Assembly (NCBI RefSeq): GCF_051020955.1
Contig: NW_027476155.1
Location: 620,001-684,000, forward strand
Origin: Megalopta genalis
Lineage: Eukaryota; Arthropoda; Insecta; Hymenoptera; Halictidae
DNA: 64,000 nucleotides
Direction: 5' to 3'
The notes beneath the pieces are model-generated. The model made no database searches. It was not told where the DNA came from and saw only the letters and a list, made by a program, of their open reading frames with translations. Made by a program: the position numbers and the translations under genes. Below are positions 34,500 to 46,774 of this stretch, in pieces (positions within the stretch are counted from its first letter, which is position 1; the number at the start of each line of letters is the position of its first letter).

Positions 34500-35380
34500 G
34501 TTGTTTAATCAACAACGTGAGAAAGCGTAAATAAACGTAAAGGAAGGTAAAATAATGTACTACAACGTAAAAACAAAGTAAAACAACGTAAATCATTATA
34601 GCGAAACAAAGAAAAACAAGCAAAACAACGTAGAAAACGATAATCATTAACGCGAAACAAAGAAAAACAAGGTAAAACGACGTGAAAAACATAAATCATA
34701 TATGCGAAACAAAGTAAAACAACGTCACACAACGTAAAGCTATGTAAAACAAAATAAAACAACGTAAAGCAATGATAGAACAACGTAATACTGTTTTAAA
34801 CAACATCTTGAGACAACGTAAAACAACGTAAAGCAAGGTAAAACAACGTAAAACAACGTAAAACAACATAAAACATAGAACAACGTAAAAGCAATGTATA
34901 ACAACGTAAAACACAGCAATATGGTTTTAAAAACAACGCCAAACAAAGAAAACAACGTAAATCATCGTAAAACAACGTAAATCATGAATGCGAAACAAAG
35001 TAAAAGTACGAAACACAACATAAACCAATGTAAAACAGTATAAGTCGACGTAAAAACAATGTATAACAACGTAGAACAACGTAATACTATTTAAAAAACA
35101 CCGTGAGACAACTTAAAACAACGTATAGCAAGGTGAAGCAACGTAAACCAATATAAAATCAAAGTAAAATAATGTAAATCGTCAATGCGAAACAAAAAAA
35201 ACAACTTGACGCAACGTACAGCAACGTAAAACAATATAAAACAACCTAAAAACAAAGCATAAGAACGCAGAAGAACATAAAACTGTAATAAATAACAACG
35301 TGAGACAAGACGAAATAACGTAAAGCAAAGTAAAACACGTAAAATAACGTAAATGATGAATGCGAAACGAAGTGAAACAA
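34500..35380 (-). repeat. Minisatellite AAAACAACGT, A-rich orientation
   Basis: The same satellite in reverse complement. Its longer-block marker CAACGTAATACTGTTTT recurs near 34782 and 35081. The junction carries the near-palindrome GTTGTTTAATCAACAAC at 34500-34516. Confidence 0.9.
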
Positions 35381-36186
35381 CGTAAAGGTGGAGGTTGGTA
35401 AGGTGGATGGAGGTAACAGGTGGAGGTAGAGATAGAGATAGAGGCACATACGTAGCGGTAGAGGTAGAGGTACATGCGTAGAGGTAGCGTTTGAGGTACA
35501 TGCATAGAGGTAGAGGTACATGCGTCGGTTTAGAGTTAGAGGTACATGCGTAGAAGTAGAGTTAGAGGTACAGGTGTATAGGTAGAGGTATAGGCATAGA
35601 GGTAGTGGTAGAGGTAGAGGTACAGCCGTAGCGGTAGAGGTAGAGTAGAGATAGACGTAGAGGTAGAGGTAGAGCTAGAGGTAGAGGTAGAGGTAGACGT
35701 ACAGACGTAGAGGTAGAGGTAGAGGTACCGGGCGCAAGGGTAGAGGTAGATGTATAGGTAGTGGTACAGGCGTAGAAGTAGAGGTACAGGTACATGCATA
35801 GAGGTAGAGGTACATGCGTAGCGGTAGAGTTAGTTGTACATGCGTAGAGGTAGAGGTACTTGCGTAGAGGTAGTGGTACGTGCGTCGGGTTAGAGTTAGG
35901 GGTACATGCGTCGGGGTAGAGTAAGAGGTACATGTGTAGAGGTAGTGGTAGAGTTACATGCGTAGAGGTAGAAGTAGAGGTACATGCACAGAGCTCGAGG
36001 TAGAGGTAGAGGTAGTGGTAGACGCACATACGTAGAGGTAGAGGTAGAGGTACCAGGCGCAAGGGTAGAGATAGAGATGGAGGTAGAGGTATAGGTGTAG
36101 AGGTAGAGGTACGTGCGTCGGGGTAGAGTTAGAGGTACATGCGTCGGTAGAGGTACATGCGTACAGGTAGAGATAGAGGTTCATGT
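35381..36186 (+). repeat. Minisatellite GTAGAGGTAGAGGTACATGC, G-rich orientation
   Basis: Units of 6 and 12 bp (GTAGAG, AGGTACATGCGT) follow the A-rich array with little transition. Confidence 0.9.
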
Positions 36187-36425
36187 ACTCTACCACTACG
36201 CCTCTACCTCTACCTCTTTGCATGTACCTCTACCTCTAACTCTACGCCTGTATCACTACCTGTACCACTACGTATGTTCCTCTATCTCTACTTCTATGCG
36301 TGTACCTCTACCTACACCTCGACTTCAGCGCATGTACCTCTACCTCTACCTCTACGCATGTACCTCTACATCTACCTCTACGCTTGTATCTCTATCTTCT
36401 CCTCTACGCATGTACATCTACCCGT
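36187..36425 (-). repeat. Minisatellite CTCTACCTCTACGCATGTAC, C-rich orientation
   Basis: The preceding satellite continues in reverse complement after a switch near 36184-36190, a second strand reversal within 2 kb. Confidence 0.9.
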
Positions 36426-39400
36426 CCAAGTTGAACGTAAATGGCTTTTACAGAGCCCCGACGGCACAGACGACGACGACGGAAATGTTGCACGATACTA
36501 TTTTCTCTGATGCAAAGTGTCTTTACCTTATGTTCTTCCTGCTGCACGTTTATTTCTTTGCTCTCTGCTTTTTAAAGAAATCTGTTGTTTTCTGCTCGTT
36601 TACGTTTGCCTGAGTGGTCCTTACCTTAGCGACACTGTGAGTGACACGTCCCTTAAAATTCTCCCTTGAATTTTGCTCCAGTTTTCAATGGGAAACGTTG
36701 TGTTGCCCGCGACTTCCGATTTGTTTAACCATGGTGTTTCCTCCGTGCCGCAGGAATGTTACCCCGGAACATTGTAATATTGAATGTATGCTTTATCCCG
36801 CTTCATTTTCCCCACCAGGGATTTCGCCCGACTGCATACCTTCAATTCTCACGTACTCCGTCCAGGTTTCTGTTGTTAAAAGCAAATATAGCAGGAAAGT
36901 TAAGTGATACTTGAATTCGAGAGGGTTGAAACAACCCTCTGGAATGTGCGGCGTCTCGAAAATTATCTTCGAAACTAATTAGATTCTTATGTTTAGTTGT
37001 TTTTGTAGTTGTAATGTTTCCATTTTCAATTACACAACGCTATACTTACTGAGTATACTAATCCGACCAAAAATTATATGCAAGATTTTACGAAATCTCC
37101 GTATTCGACTCTACAGCTTCCAAGAGCGATTATCGTAGACACGAGAAAGCAAAATTTTTTGGTTTATCGTTTCGATTGTTGCGTCTGACTTCTGAAACAC
37201 TAACAGATAGAGGCGGTCATTCCTACGATTTACGCGTTGCGGAGATTCCAAGAATAGCGAACGTCCGGACGGTGTCACTTTAATGCCAACGGTTTCGGAA
37301 GTCCATTATTCATTTACGCCATCCTTCGATTAATTATTATCCTGATAAACGTCACCCGGTGCGCAATCCGCCGATAAATCGTTATTCCGCAAACGGGCGC
37401 AACCGATGAAACGAGCAATTGATCTCGCCAACATCACGCGAGATAATTGACCCGACGACAATTTTTTTACCGGAGATCAACGATTATACTGGATCGAGCA
37501 TATTGCTACTTTGTTTGATATGCAAACCGAGCCGTTATTCGCTTACAACTATCCGAACAATTCGATTATAAATGGTTAATACATGTGAGCTTAATTGAAC
37601 GAAGCGCCATTAAATAAATAGAAAAAAATATTGGCGAAAGACGCCGTTAAATGCACGCAATAAATTATCACCATATCTTCATTTGCTATTAGTTCATTAG
37701 GATTTCGCGTATTTCTGTAAACCCTCTGTTCGCTCGAATTTTGTGCACCATTATACAAGAACTGGAAACTCGAAACTAGGAAATATGAATCTCTAGATGC
37801 AAAATAATGACGAAACTACAATGTTATTTTCTCGTGTTTTTTTAATAATACCGATTGCCTTTTACCATCGTATTATTAAAGCTGTTTAAAAAAGCAGCCT
37901 TAAAAATAACTCCGCGCAGAAAATTCGAAATAATTCCAAGGGAACTACGAAATTGAAAATTGTCTAAATTTTCCCAAAAATTTGCACCAACAACTATTTT
38001 CGTACATTTTTTCCACATCAGGAAATAACAGAGATAAATCGCAGAGCGCGAAAACAGAAATTTGTCAAGCGACAATGGGTATAAAATGTAATTTGTCATT
38101 TTCGTGCAAAGCTGCAAATGAAATCGTATAGAACGACTCGCAGGCCTAGTTAAAATCCGTATTCAATTGAGCAATATGAAGGGATTCTGGGAAAAATTCT
38201 ATTCAGAATTTTCCACTTATTTCTCCACGTTGGTTCGCTACTGTTCTCGTATATATTGTTCATTATGGTATTTACCCGGCCCACATTCGCGGAACCGTTG
38301 TCAATACGTTTAATATATTTGTGCGAGCGGAGCTGTTATTGTTGAACCGGCTTTTAGCGCTAATAAAAATATTTTCTGCAACCGATACGTTGATAATTAA
38401 TTTTGCAAATGCACGGTTTGTTTCATCGAATGTTTTTCCAGAGGTTTGCCAGAGATGAGCAGTACAAGGTGGCTCAAGCGTTTCATTTTATTGCAATATT
38501 TTAATTTTGCAATATTTTAATATTGCGTTTACTAATTCATCAATTTGTAATGTGAAATTCTTCTAAATTGTACAAGTTCAAGAATAATTTACTTTATTGT
38601 TCTTTGCCTGCTTTATATCATGGTGAACTATTAATAATAATTATATACACAAGTAACGTACTAACATATAAGTGTGGATCTGTGGCATCAACAATAATAA
38701 AAAAAGACACTCACCATCTTAGCTTGATCTCTGAAATCACGTTTTAACACTAAATCTATCAAACCCTGTTCATAGTAATAATAATCGGTTTCTCACTTTT
38801 CCTTTTAAAAACGTAGAAAATCTATTTTACTTTCGCAGAAAATAATTAACTACATTTTCTTTAGTAAGTTTAAATAAATGCAGTAATGTCATTTTTTTTA
38901 AATAACGCAGGTCAGTCACTTCGAGTGCTCTATTTAGTGTGAATAATTTCCGAACTAACATGGTTCTCGGTCATCGATCCCATAGACAGTATTCTCGCTT
39001 CGTTTTCACGAGACACCCTATATGAACAGTCGTCGTTTGTAAGACAGGATACACGTGACGTGCAGGCTCCAATGCAGCACTCGTAAAAAACATTGTAAAA
39101 GTGTGTCAAGTTGTAATGACTTTCCGGATCTGCAACCGCGGCGAGATATACCGTTTCGCAAGTGATCATCAACCGTTGCCAGGTTGACGTCGATTTTTAA
39201 TGAAAAGCGTTAACGCGAATTCCGGGATCCCCGCTTTCGTCAAACACACAGACTTTTATTTGGCCACGTTTCGAGGACCGGAGCCGTCGAACTTTCGCTG
39301 ACGGTTGCAGTTTCCGCGAAATTTCGGAACGTAAATCTGTTCCCGCGCGCACGCGATGGGGAGTTCCGAGACGAGATGGGAACTTCGCCGGCTGAACTTT

Positions 39401-40011
39401 GATGTACGAACTATGAACAGCCTAATTTCGGTGTCAGAATTCACACTTTCAAATGCAAATCCCTTTCGATATACGTTTCCTCGGGTGAACATCTTGATTG
39501 TAAATTTTACGGTATCTTCGGCGAACTGAACGTGATCCCGCCACCGCCTCCAACAAAAACTGTTTGCCGGGACCAAGTAGCTGAGAAAGTCAGTCAAGAG
39601 ATACGTTGTGTGTGGTTTTAGTGTAATTTAGAGCGTGCTGGGCTCGCTCGATTCGTGTTCTTGAAAACAAAAGGAACGAACCGGAATGAAAGAACGCTTC
39701 TGCGTGACGTCACTAGTTCATTTAGGTGTAGGTTAACGTACAACTTGTACAGTTACGAGCTGCAATAGTTAACTAACAAACTCACTAGAAAGTATAAACA
39801 ATGATACATTGGAAACAAGGATCAATTGCAATCAAGGATCATTAATTAAATATTACACATACATGTGAAAGGAAGAACAGTAAAACAAAGGGAAATAGTA
39901 TACCCTTCTTATATTAGTAAATTACAAACTTTGCTCTTATTTATCGAACGAATTAATTGATAAGTTAAATATCTTTTGTAAATTTTTCTCTTAAAAATTC
40001 TTTTTTGTACT
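36426..40011. other. Non-coding stretch with one MITE fragment
   Basis: TTTTAACACTAAATCTATC near 38745 matches one end of the piggyBac-type family at 62269-62494. Two open frames on the minus strand (38930-39172 and 39256-39597) show no domain, and no splice join was found. No gene is supported. Confidence 0.45.
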
Positions 40012-40261
40012 TTAACACTTTGACTGCCGCGTCGTCTACATATGGGCGATCGAAAATGATTGAATTATCAGATTTGAAAATTGATTTTCACGCTAATCCG
40101 TCATAATTTCCTAATTTTATTAATACCCGCGAAACGTAATAATATTGGAAATGCGATTCACGAGATACAAGTTTGCTTGGCAATTCGTAATTTAATGAAA
40201 TGAAATACTTTAATTTCGTGAAATTTTAGTGGTTGTCGAAGCGTGGCAGTCGATGTGTTGA
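40012..40261. mobile_element. piggyBac-type MITE, TTAACACTTTGACTGCC family
   Basis: TTAA at 40012-40015 is followed by CACTTTGACTGCC. The other end reads GGCAGTCGATGTG followed by TTGA, a mutated TTAA. It is a 250-bp element with no coding capacity. Confidence 0.65.
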
Positions 40262-40532
40262 AGTCAGTAATAAATGAGAAAAGGTGTTTAATGTCGAAAG
40301 AAACTGGCAGAAAGTCGAAGCCTAATACGACGTTTAATTAGTTATGGCGGAAATCGCGCGGAACCGTAAAATACGGGCTGCCACGTGCAGTCCGCACGTT
40401 TAGGATTAACCATGTCAAGTTCAAATTAACCGGGCGGAGCTTCTGATAAGGGGGATTTCATGAGATCCATTCTTTCCGGTGAATTATGTATCATATGATT
40501 ACATATCGTTTTCATAATCGTCGACAACAGGC

Positions 40533-40600
40533 AGCTATAAAAATGATCCGCGAGGCTCGATTAAGCGTATCTCTTCCCAAATTGCCCATATTTTTTAGGT
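40533..40600 (+). mobile_element. Fragment of the TA-CAGTAAATTCTCC MITE
   Basis: CTATAAAAATGATCCGCGAG, GGCTCGATTAAGCGTATC and CCCAAATTGCCC match the right half of the family. The outer end is missing. Confidence 0.6.
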
Positions 40601-41182
40601 TAACTTAATTATTGACTGATCCTCGCAAGTGTACAGGACGTTGCAAAAGTGAAATGATCGAGGGAGAAACTGATGTACGAGCACCGGAATGGGTACCGCG
40701 TAAATCACGAATGAAAAGGGTCCAGCAGAATCTATTCGTACATGATCGAGTTCACGTCGACTTCGCGCAGCAAGAAAGAATTACATCCATATGACAATAA
40801 CACGAGGTTCAGTCAGCGCTGGAAAGTGCTCGAAACCCCTGAGGACTTGCCCGGAAAGTTTAAGCAGAACGGATAGATGTAGGAAGAGAACTGAAAAAGA
40901 GTCCGAAAGAGGAAAAGTAACTCATCCCAGGGACGAACAGATAGGTTACGTCCGCTAATAAGTGGAGTTCGCTCTGTTCCTGGTATAACTCGGAACATTC
41001 GAAAACTTTTAGAATCCCTTTATTTTCCATTTTTTTTCGCCGTCGTAAACATATAATCGCAGTCGTCGCGGGAATACCAAATGAAAACTAATTTCGACGG
41101 TGTTCTCAAATTTGGCTTGTCGGTTCGAATAATTGTGGAGTAAGATAGCATAAATGTACAATAGAACCAATATCTTTTATTC
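40601..41182. other. Non-coding stretch
   Basis: Short frames only; nothing was recognised. Confidence 0.45.
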
Positions 41183-41184
41183 TA

Positions 41185-41751
41185 TTGGGTTGGCAACTAA
41201 ATAATTGCCGATTTCAGTTATAGATGTCTCTCACTCCCATTTTTATGATATCCGTAAATGTTATATTATAAAATCATTATTATTATTATTATTATGTTAT
41301 TTTTTATTATCCGTGAATGTTAGCAACTCGACAAATTGAATGCAGCGGTCAAGGAAAAGCGACTAGAATTGGTCAATCGTAAAGGTGTCATTTTTCAGCA
41401 GGACAATGCTAGGCCGCACATGTCTTTGTCCACTCGGCCAAAATTGATGGATATTGGTTGGGAATTGATGTTGCACCCACCATATAGCCCTGATCTCACG
41501 CTATCGGATTACCACTTATTTCGATCCCTGAATAACTCCCTTCGTGGTAAAACTTTTAATGATGATGACGGTGTAAAATTTCACTTAACTCAGTTTTTAG
41601 CCGGAAAGCGTGGAATTTTCAAATTGTCATAGAGATGGCAAAAAGTCAGCGAACAAAATGGAAAATACATTACAGATTAAACTGCATTCCAAGTAAAAAA
41701 AAATTTTTTATTTCATGGAACAAATTGGCAATTACTTAGTTGCCAACCCAA
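41185..41751 (+). mobile_element. mariner element, internally deleted
   Basis: The terminal repeats begin TTGGGTTGGCAACTAA (41185) and end TTAGTTGCCAACCCAA (41751), each flanked by TA. The element is 567 bp, against about 1.3 kb for complete mariners. About 700 bp, including the N-terminal two thirds of the transposase, is gone. Confidence 0.92.
41336..41691 (+). pseudogene. mariner transposase, C-terminal part
   Basis: Reads QQDNARPH (second catalytic Asp) and YSPDLTLSDYHLF (third Asp); 34 residues separate the two, the DD34D spacing of mariner. The first Asp and the helix-turn-helix domain are deleted. A TAG at 41630-41632 replaces the codon after KLS. The frame then goes on into RWQKVSEQNGKY, the usual C-terminus. 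The protein would be inactive. Confidence 0.9.
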
Positions 41752-42094
41752 TATATTGTCTAAATACATTTCATATGAAATATTTCCATGTAAGAGATGT
41801 CATTTGAATATAAATACACGCGTTTTAGGAAGAATTATTTGTTTGAACCATTTGCAATACTATATGCAGCACAGAATTTCACAGACGACGTTTAATATTA
41901 ACGTTATGAAATTACAAGTATAAAAATGCCAACAACAAATATTTCGTTCGTTTGTTCAACAATTAATTGCATTATTTTAGCAAATGAAATGTTTGTAATT
42001 ACCGGTGAAATTAGAGCAACAGTTTTTATAACCACCGCATTGTTCCATCGATTGATTTTTGCAGTGCACAAAAATTGATTGACTTAACGGCATC

Positions 42095-42245
42095 ATGTAA
42101 ATTCTAATAATATAATATTATATTATAATATAAGCTTTATATTATTATATAATATATATAAATTTAAATTTTATTATATAAATGATTATATTATATCGGA
42201 TATTATAATATCCGAAGCTTATATAATAATATAAGCTTCAGATAT
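42095..42245. repeat. AT-rich palindromes
   Basis: Nested palindromes such as GGATATTATAATATCC and repeated ATATAAGCTT give strong hairpin potential. No gene is seen. Confidence 0.65.
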
Positions 42246-42726
42246 TCAATGTGTTTCTGAATTGATTCCAGTTTCGAGGAATTCCTCGCAACAGCAAATA
42301 GAGCCGGAGCAAATTCTGTTTCCAGTACCACGGATATTATTCGCAGGAGTAATAAGCCACTTCGGAGACAATATTGAAGTCCTAAAAGTCTTAAAAGACT
42401 GTGCGGAAACTTTTCCTGATTCTGTTCGTTTCCGAACAACAAGGACAAGGGAACCAGATAAAGCCCAAGCGGCAGGAAGCGCTAGAAGTGCGAAATAAAG
42501 TAGAACGAAAGGGCACCTCGGGGAAACACGTCGTACTACCAGCGAAACGTAATATTAATAAATTTTCGAACGCGATATTACAGTCTTGATTTCGTGCAAT
42601 CCTTAAAGCTCACTTATTTGCGAGATTGTATTCGTGTGTCATTATATAAGAATATGAATTTATGAAAACGCAAATAAATCGAACAATTCGATTAACTCTA
42701 CTTTTTACCAAAATAGTGAAAAGCAC

Positions 42727-42945
42727 TGTGGCGGCTACCTCCAGACTCGCCAGCAGAGGGCTCCTCTTCCCGCTAGTAACCGATCCGCCTCGATCCCTAT
42801 ATATACAGAGACTTCGTCCTACTACCACGTGTAAGGCAAGGGCCCGCTAGGATAGCCTTACTGATGAATCCTCTAGCGGGCTCCGGACGAAACGCCACCC
42901 CTCTCCTTTTCTCACCCAAGCACACACACTACGACCGCCGCCAAA
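42727..42945 (+). mobile_element. Hammerhead-ribozyme element, copy 3
   Basis: Runs TGTGGCGGCTACC to CCGCCGCCAAA. The flanking AAAGCAC is present on both sides and overlaps the terminus, which suggests a target duplication of 5-8 bp. The TATATA box is kept, and the ribozyme position is degenerate. Confidence 0.8.
42827..42895 (+). ncRNA. Hammerhead ribozyme remnant, predicted inactive
   Basis: Stem I (TAAGGC with GCCTTA), CTGATGA and GGACGAAACG are kept. The cleavage nucleotide is G in ACGTG, not the required A, C or U. CTGATGAATCC breaks the first pair of stem II, and the last stem III pair is lost. Confidence 0.8.
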
Positions 42946-42979
42946 GCACATTTAAAAATCTGAATTTTAATTTATTTTT

Positions 42980-43290
42980 TTACAGAAGCGTCAAAAATAT
43001 CTTTCAAAGTTTTCGTTTCGCCTAATTTCTGAGAAAGGAGTCGAGAGAGGGGTCAAAATGAGATTTTAATTTAACAGTATTTCTACATAAGGGGTTAAAG
43101 ACGACACTTCATCAAATTTTCGTTTAGCATTATTTCTACGGAATGGGTGAAACGACACTTTATACAACGTTAATTTAATAGTATCTCTACGAAAGGGGAG
43201 AAAAGACACCTCTCAAAATTTCCGTTTAACATTATTTCTACGAAATGGGTCAGAGGACACTTTTTAAAATTTCTATCCGAAACAATTTTC
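42980..43290 (+). repeat. Degenerate tandem repeat, ~60-bp unit
   Basis: About five units of TTTCGTTTAACATTATTTC, TACGAAATGGGT and GACACTTTTCAAAA. Confidence 0.75.
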
Positions 43291-46200
43291 TAAGTTAAAT
43301 CACTTTTCCTCAGCCGGCTTCTCAACTTTCCCTAGAACGATTAGAAAAGTGACGTGGTAAAAATAGGTATACACAGACCAAAGTATAGTGAAAGTATGAT
43401 CGATGATGTTCAATCTTCGATTAACGCGAATTATCAATACCCTCTTTCCCGGCGCTGCGGAAGAGTGTTGAAACTTCAGATTCAATTTGAACTAACTACT
43501 CCGACATCAATTTGGAGAGCGGTTGGCGCGTTAAACGCGTGAAAAATTCAAGTTTGCTGGTGCAATTTCCAAGGAATATTATGTTACACGCTTGCCGGAA
43601 TCTGAAGGCAAATGGTACATTACATCCTTCGGGTAAGGCACGCCACTTGGCCGTAAGCTTAATGGCTCAAATAATCGGGCGCAAAATTCTCAGGTTTGAC
43701 TCGCGGTGTCGCGAAACTTCGACGTCAAATTTCCGACACATTCGTTCATAATTATCGCAGCTGCGACCGCGCTTTTCGTCGCCGAGGGACACGCAATCGC
43801 GCAACAGTTTGCGCGACAAAGAGGCGACTCCAACGCCGATGTCGCGTCAAATGCTCGCCTAAAAAACTCAAATTTCGGTAGCGACAAGAAAAAGGATACA
43901 TAGATCACCGAGTTGATCGATTCATCGGCGACACAGCGTTCGCCTTATTTAGCGCGGACGAACGATAACTGCTGATCTAGGAGGAACAGCCCCAAGGACT
44001 CGGAAAAGGGGCCGAGCGGAAGAAGAATTCCACTCGTAAAACGCGGGAGGGCTAAGGAGTATGGGTGCAAAAGCAATGATCACATATTATCCGTGGACAT
44101 ATATCTCCCGGTTTTAGGTGCCGCGCGATTTTTTCGTCCGATCTACGGCAATATTTCGGCGACCTCACGGGTTCCCGAGGGTCACTTGCGACTCGTCCAA
44201 CTGCGAGGCCGAGGGGGGCCTCGCTAATTGAACGTGTAGGACACTGGAGCCAATTACTGTGAGCTAGCCAATTACTGCGTCTTTTGTATATTTTCAAGCA
44301 TAAATAACATAATCGAAAAAGATATACCAAACATTTCTACTTAAATTCAAATTAATTTCTTCTAATACTATAAAATTTGTTTGAACTTTTTTATATCGAT
44401 TTCGTGAATTTTTCAGCAAAACTCGAGAAAATAGTGAACGAATTGTGTTGGTGAAACGAATTAAAATTACCGGAGAACAAAACAGTGATTATTTGTTCAA
44501 ATAACCTACATAACCTGAAAATTTTAATCATCTCTGAATCATCATCAAATCGTATTTTCGAGAAGAAGAAACGTAAACAGGAAATTTTGTTGATACAGTT
44601 ATCTCTATTGAGAAACTCTGTACCTTTGAGTTCTTCAAAACTGTTCATTAAATTGCTGGATTTGTTTTCAGCAGTGGGAACGCCAGGAGTCCGCTAACGA
44701 GGCACAGTAATTGGCTCATCTGACCTACAACAGCATTAGAGAGGCTTCAATTACGTCTGTATATCGTTATGCAAATTTTCTAAGCTGCGACTCCGAAAGG
44801 CGAAACGCGTGCACCGGCACGCCGTCCGGATTTTAACCGTGCGTGGAAAGCTCGATTACTTCGTTCGAATAATAAGCATGTCTTTAATCGACCAGGATAC
44901 GATACACGAAATCCCAATTGAGTTTGTTGGAAAGTTCGGTGCCGGGCTCGGCGTCGCCTCCCCCCCTCGCCGCGGAAATCCGATTCGCGCGTTTCGAATG
45001 GTTCGCGAAAAGTGGATACGCGTAAAGAGAAACAGATGCAAATTGGATTGCGCGACGCGAAATAAATGTCGCGGGTGCTGCGGCATGCATTCGGCGCCGC
45101 GGTATTTAATGCGGCTGAAATTTAGTATGCGACTCTGTCGCGTTGCATTTCTGTTGTAAATCGTCTGCGACCGCTGGAAATATTGTCGCGGAATCATTCG
45201 ATGGATAAATGCTTGCACGTACGAGATGGAAATGCGATAACTACGCGAGTCGAGAACAGATTTCGATGGTATTTTCAGCCGTCCGTGTTACCGGGATCTA
45301 CGACAAGTATTCTCTAAATTTTCATGAGCTTTTAACCTTATTCATTATTCCAATCTTTTTCATCATTTCAATCGATTGCTAGATTTGCCCAATATTTTAA
45401 AGTTTAATGACTTTAGTAAATTGGTTAGTTTTTAAAATATTATTCCGATTTACCAAGAATGTTTTTAACCATTTGCAGTGCAGTAAATGAGTCAGTCACG
45501 AGTTGAAACAAAATTCGATTCTTCCATTATCAGTATCTAGGAATTAAAGTAAATAAAGTCAGAAGAAAAAAAATTATCTCGTTTTATAGAGAAATGATTC
45601 GAAGGAAAGATACCAAGAAAAATATCAGTTTCATAGACATTTTCAGCTTATTAACCGTGAGACATCTGTTAATAATATTTTTTCATATTAAAAAAGAAAC
45701 AGAGGTATTCCAGTGCTAGTTTTGTACTGTATGGAGTACTGTCTTTAGAAAAGTATGTCGAGAGTTTCACCCAACTTGATAACGAACATAATACCCACGC
45801 AATAAAATACAAACGTTATACTTGTTATTCGTTTAGTACAGCCTGCTTAAAAAGACAAAGAAAGTAGTAATGTCTACTACATTATGTATACTTGCTATTA
45901 AATACCATGCTCTTTCATATACTTGACTGGGCAAATTATTTCACTAACGCACGTGTGTTTCTATCAATAACCAAGTCTGGTAATTCGGCTGGCAATCCGA
46001 ACTGCTGCTCCACTCCGCTTTTGTGTACTTTCAGTAAAGACCGCCGCGATACCATTCGAACCGGGAAATAATAGCACAATCTGACACATGTGGGGTCTGA
46101 GCAAAGTCTTATGGACCTCGACTTCCGGGGTTTCGTGTATCGAACAGGTCTAATCGAGTATCAGGGATTTCAAGGATTTCGCAAGTTGGGGACTCCATAG

Positions 46201-46774
46201 AAGCTTCGAAGACCTCGGGACCATCCTGGACAGGGAATACTAGGATATCCAGAATATCCTGAAATCCCTAAGATGCTCTACGACTTCGCGCATGCGAGGT
46301 AACTCTTGAAAGTTCGCTAGAAAAAATCTGGGCACTCTAGGATCGTCATAAATAGCAGCCAGGTCGATGGTATAGAATCTACATATTCTATGCTATAGAC
46401 TATAGATTATGCAGTTCTGTGTTGGTCCGAACGAACGGTTGCGTTTGTCGGCTCCTTCTGTGTCCCCAATGAACTACGCATATCGTATAACAATACCTTA
46501 CCTGAATCGTATCGGATGAATGCACGGGGCTGAGAGTAAATAATATCGGATGACTCTGTAATTATATCTGTATCAAGATTCGGTGTACCATGCCCCGAAC
46601 AGTCTGAATAGTACCCGGTAACTCTGATCTTAGTTAGTCGCGATCAGTTTCTGGTCCGCGATTATTTGTTTCCTTGAAGCTGTTACTTACTTTATCATTT
46701 TTTAAGTATATCGGTTCTTGATAATTCTTATAACCTAGTGGTCAAATATAGTACTTCCTTATTTGAAGGTTTAC
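43291..46774. other. Non-coding stretch
   Basis: A plus-strand frame at 43706-43903 has a signal-peptide-like hydrophobic start (FIIIAAATALFVAEGHA), but no splice join, promoter or family supports it. Nothing else was recognised apart from the inverted motif described at 44205-44715. Confidence 0.4.
44205..44715. repeat. Inverted GAGCCAATTACTGTG motifs
   Basis: GGAGCCAATTACTGTG near 44247 and its inverse GCACAGTAATTGGCTC near 44703 bracket about 450 bp. Related motifs occur singly near 49484 and 57048. They may be ends of an undefined short element. Confidence 0.4.

Noticed and set aside
33463..36223. Many frames of 60-166 codons in the satellite block, some rich in Cys, Phe and Leu and resembling membrane proteins
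   Set aside because: They follow from translating ACGTTGTTTT and GTAGAG repeats.
38930..39597. Two neighbouring minus-strand frames considered as exons of one gene
   Set aside because: No matching donor and acceptor pair was found, and neither peptide has a recognisable domain.
43706..43903. Frame with a signal-peptide-like start
   Set aside because: Overlapping frames on both strands are equally open and there is no promoter, intron or family support.
44809..45218. Overlapping frames of 116 and 120 codons
   Set aside because: GC-rich shadow frames on opposite strands; no motif in either.
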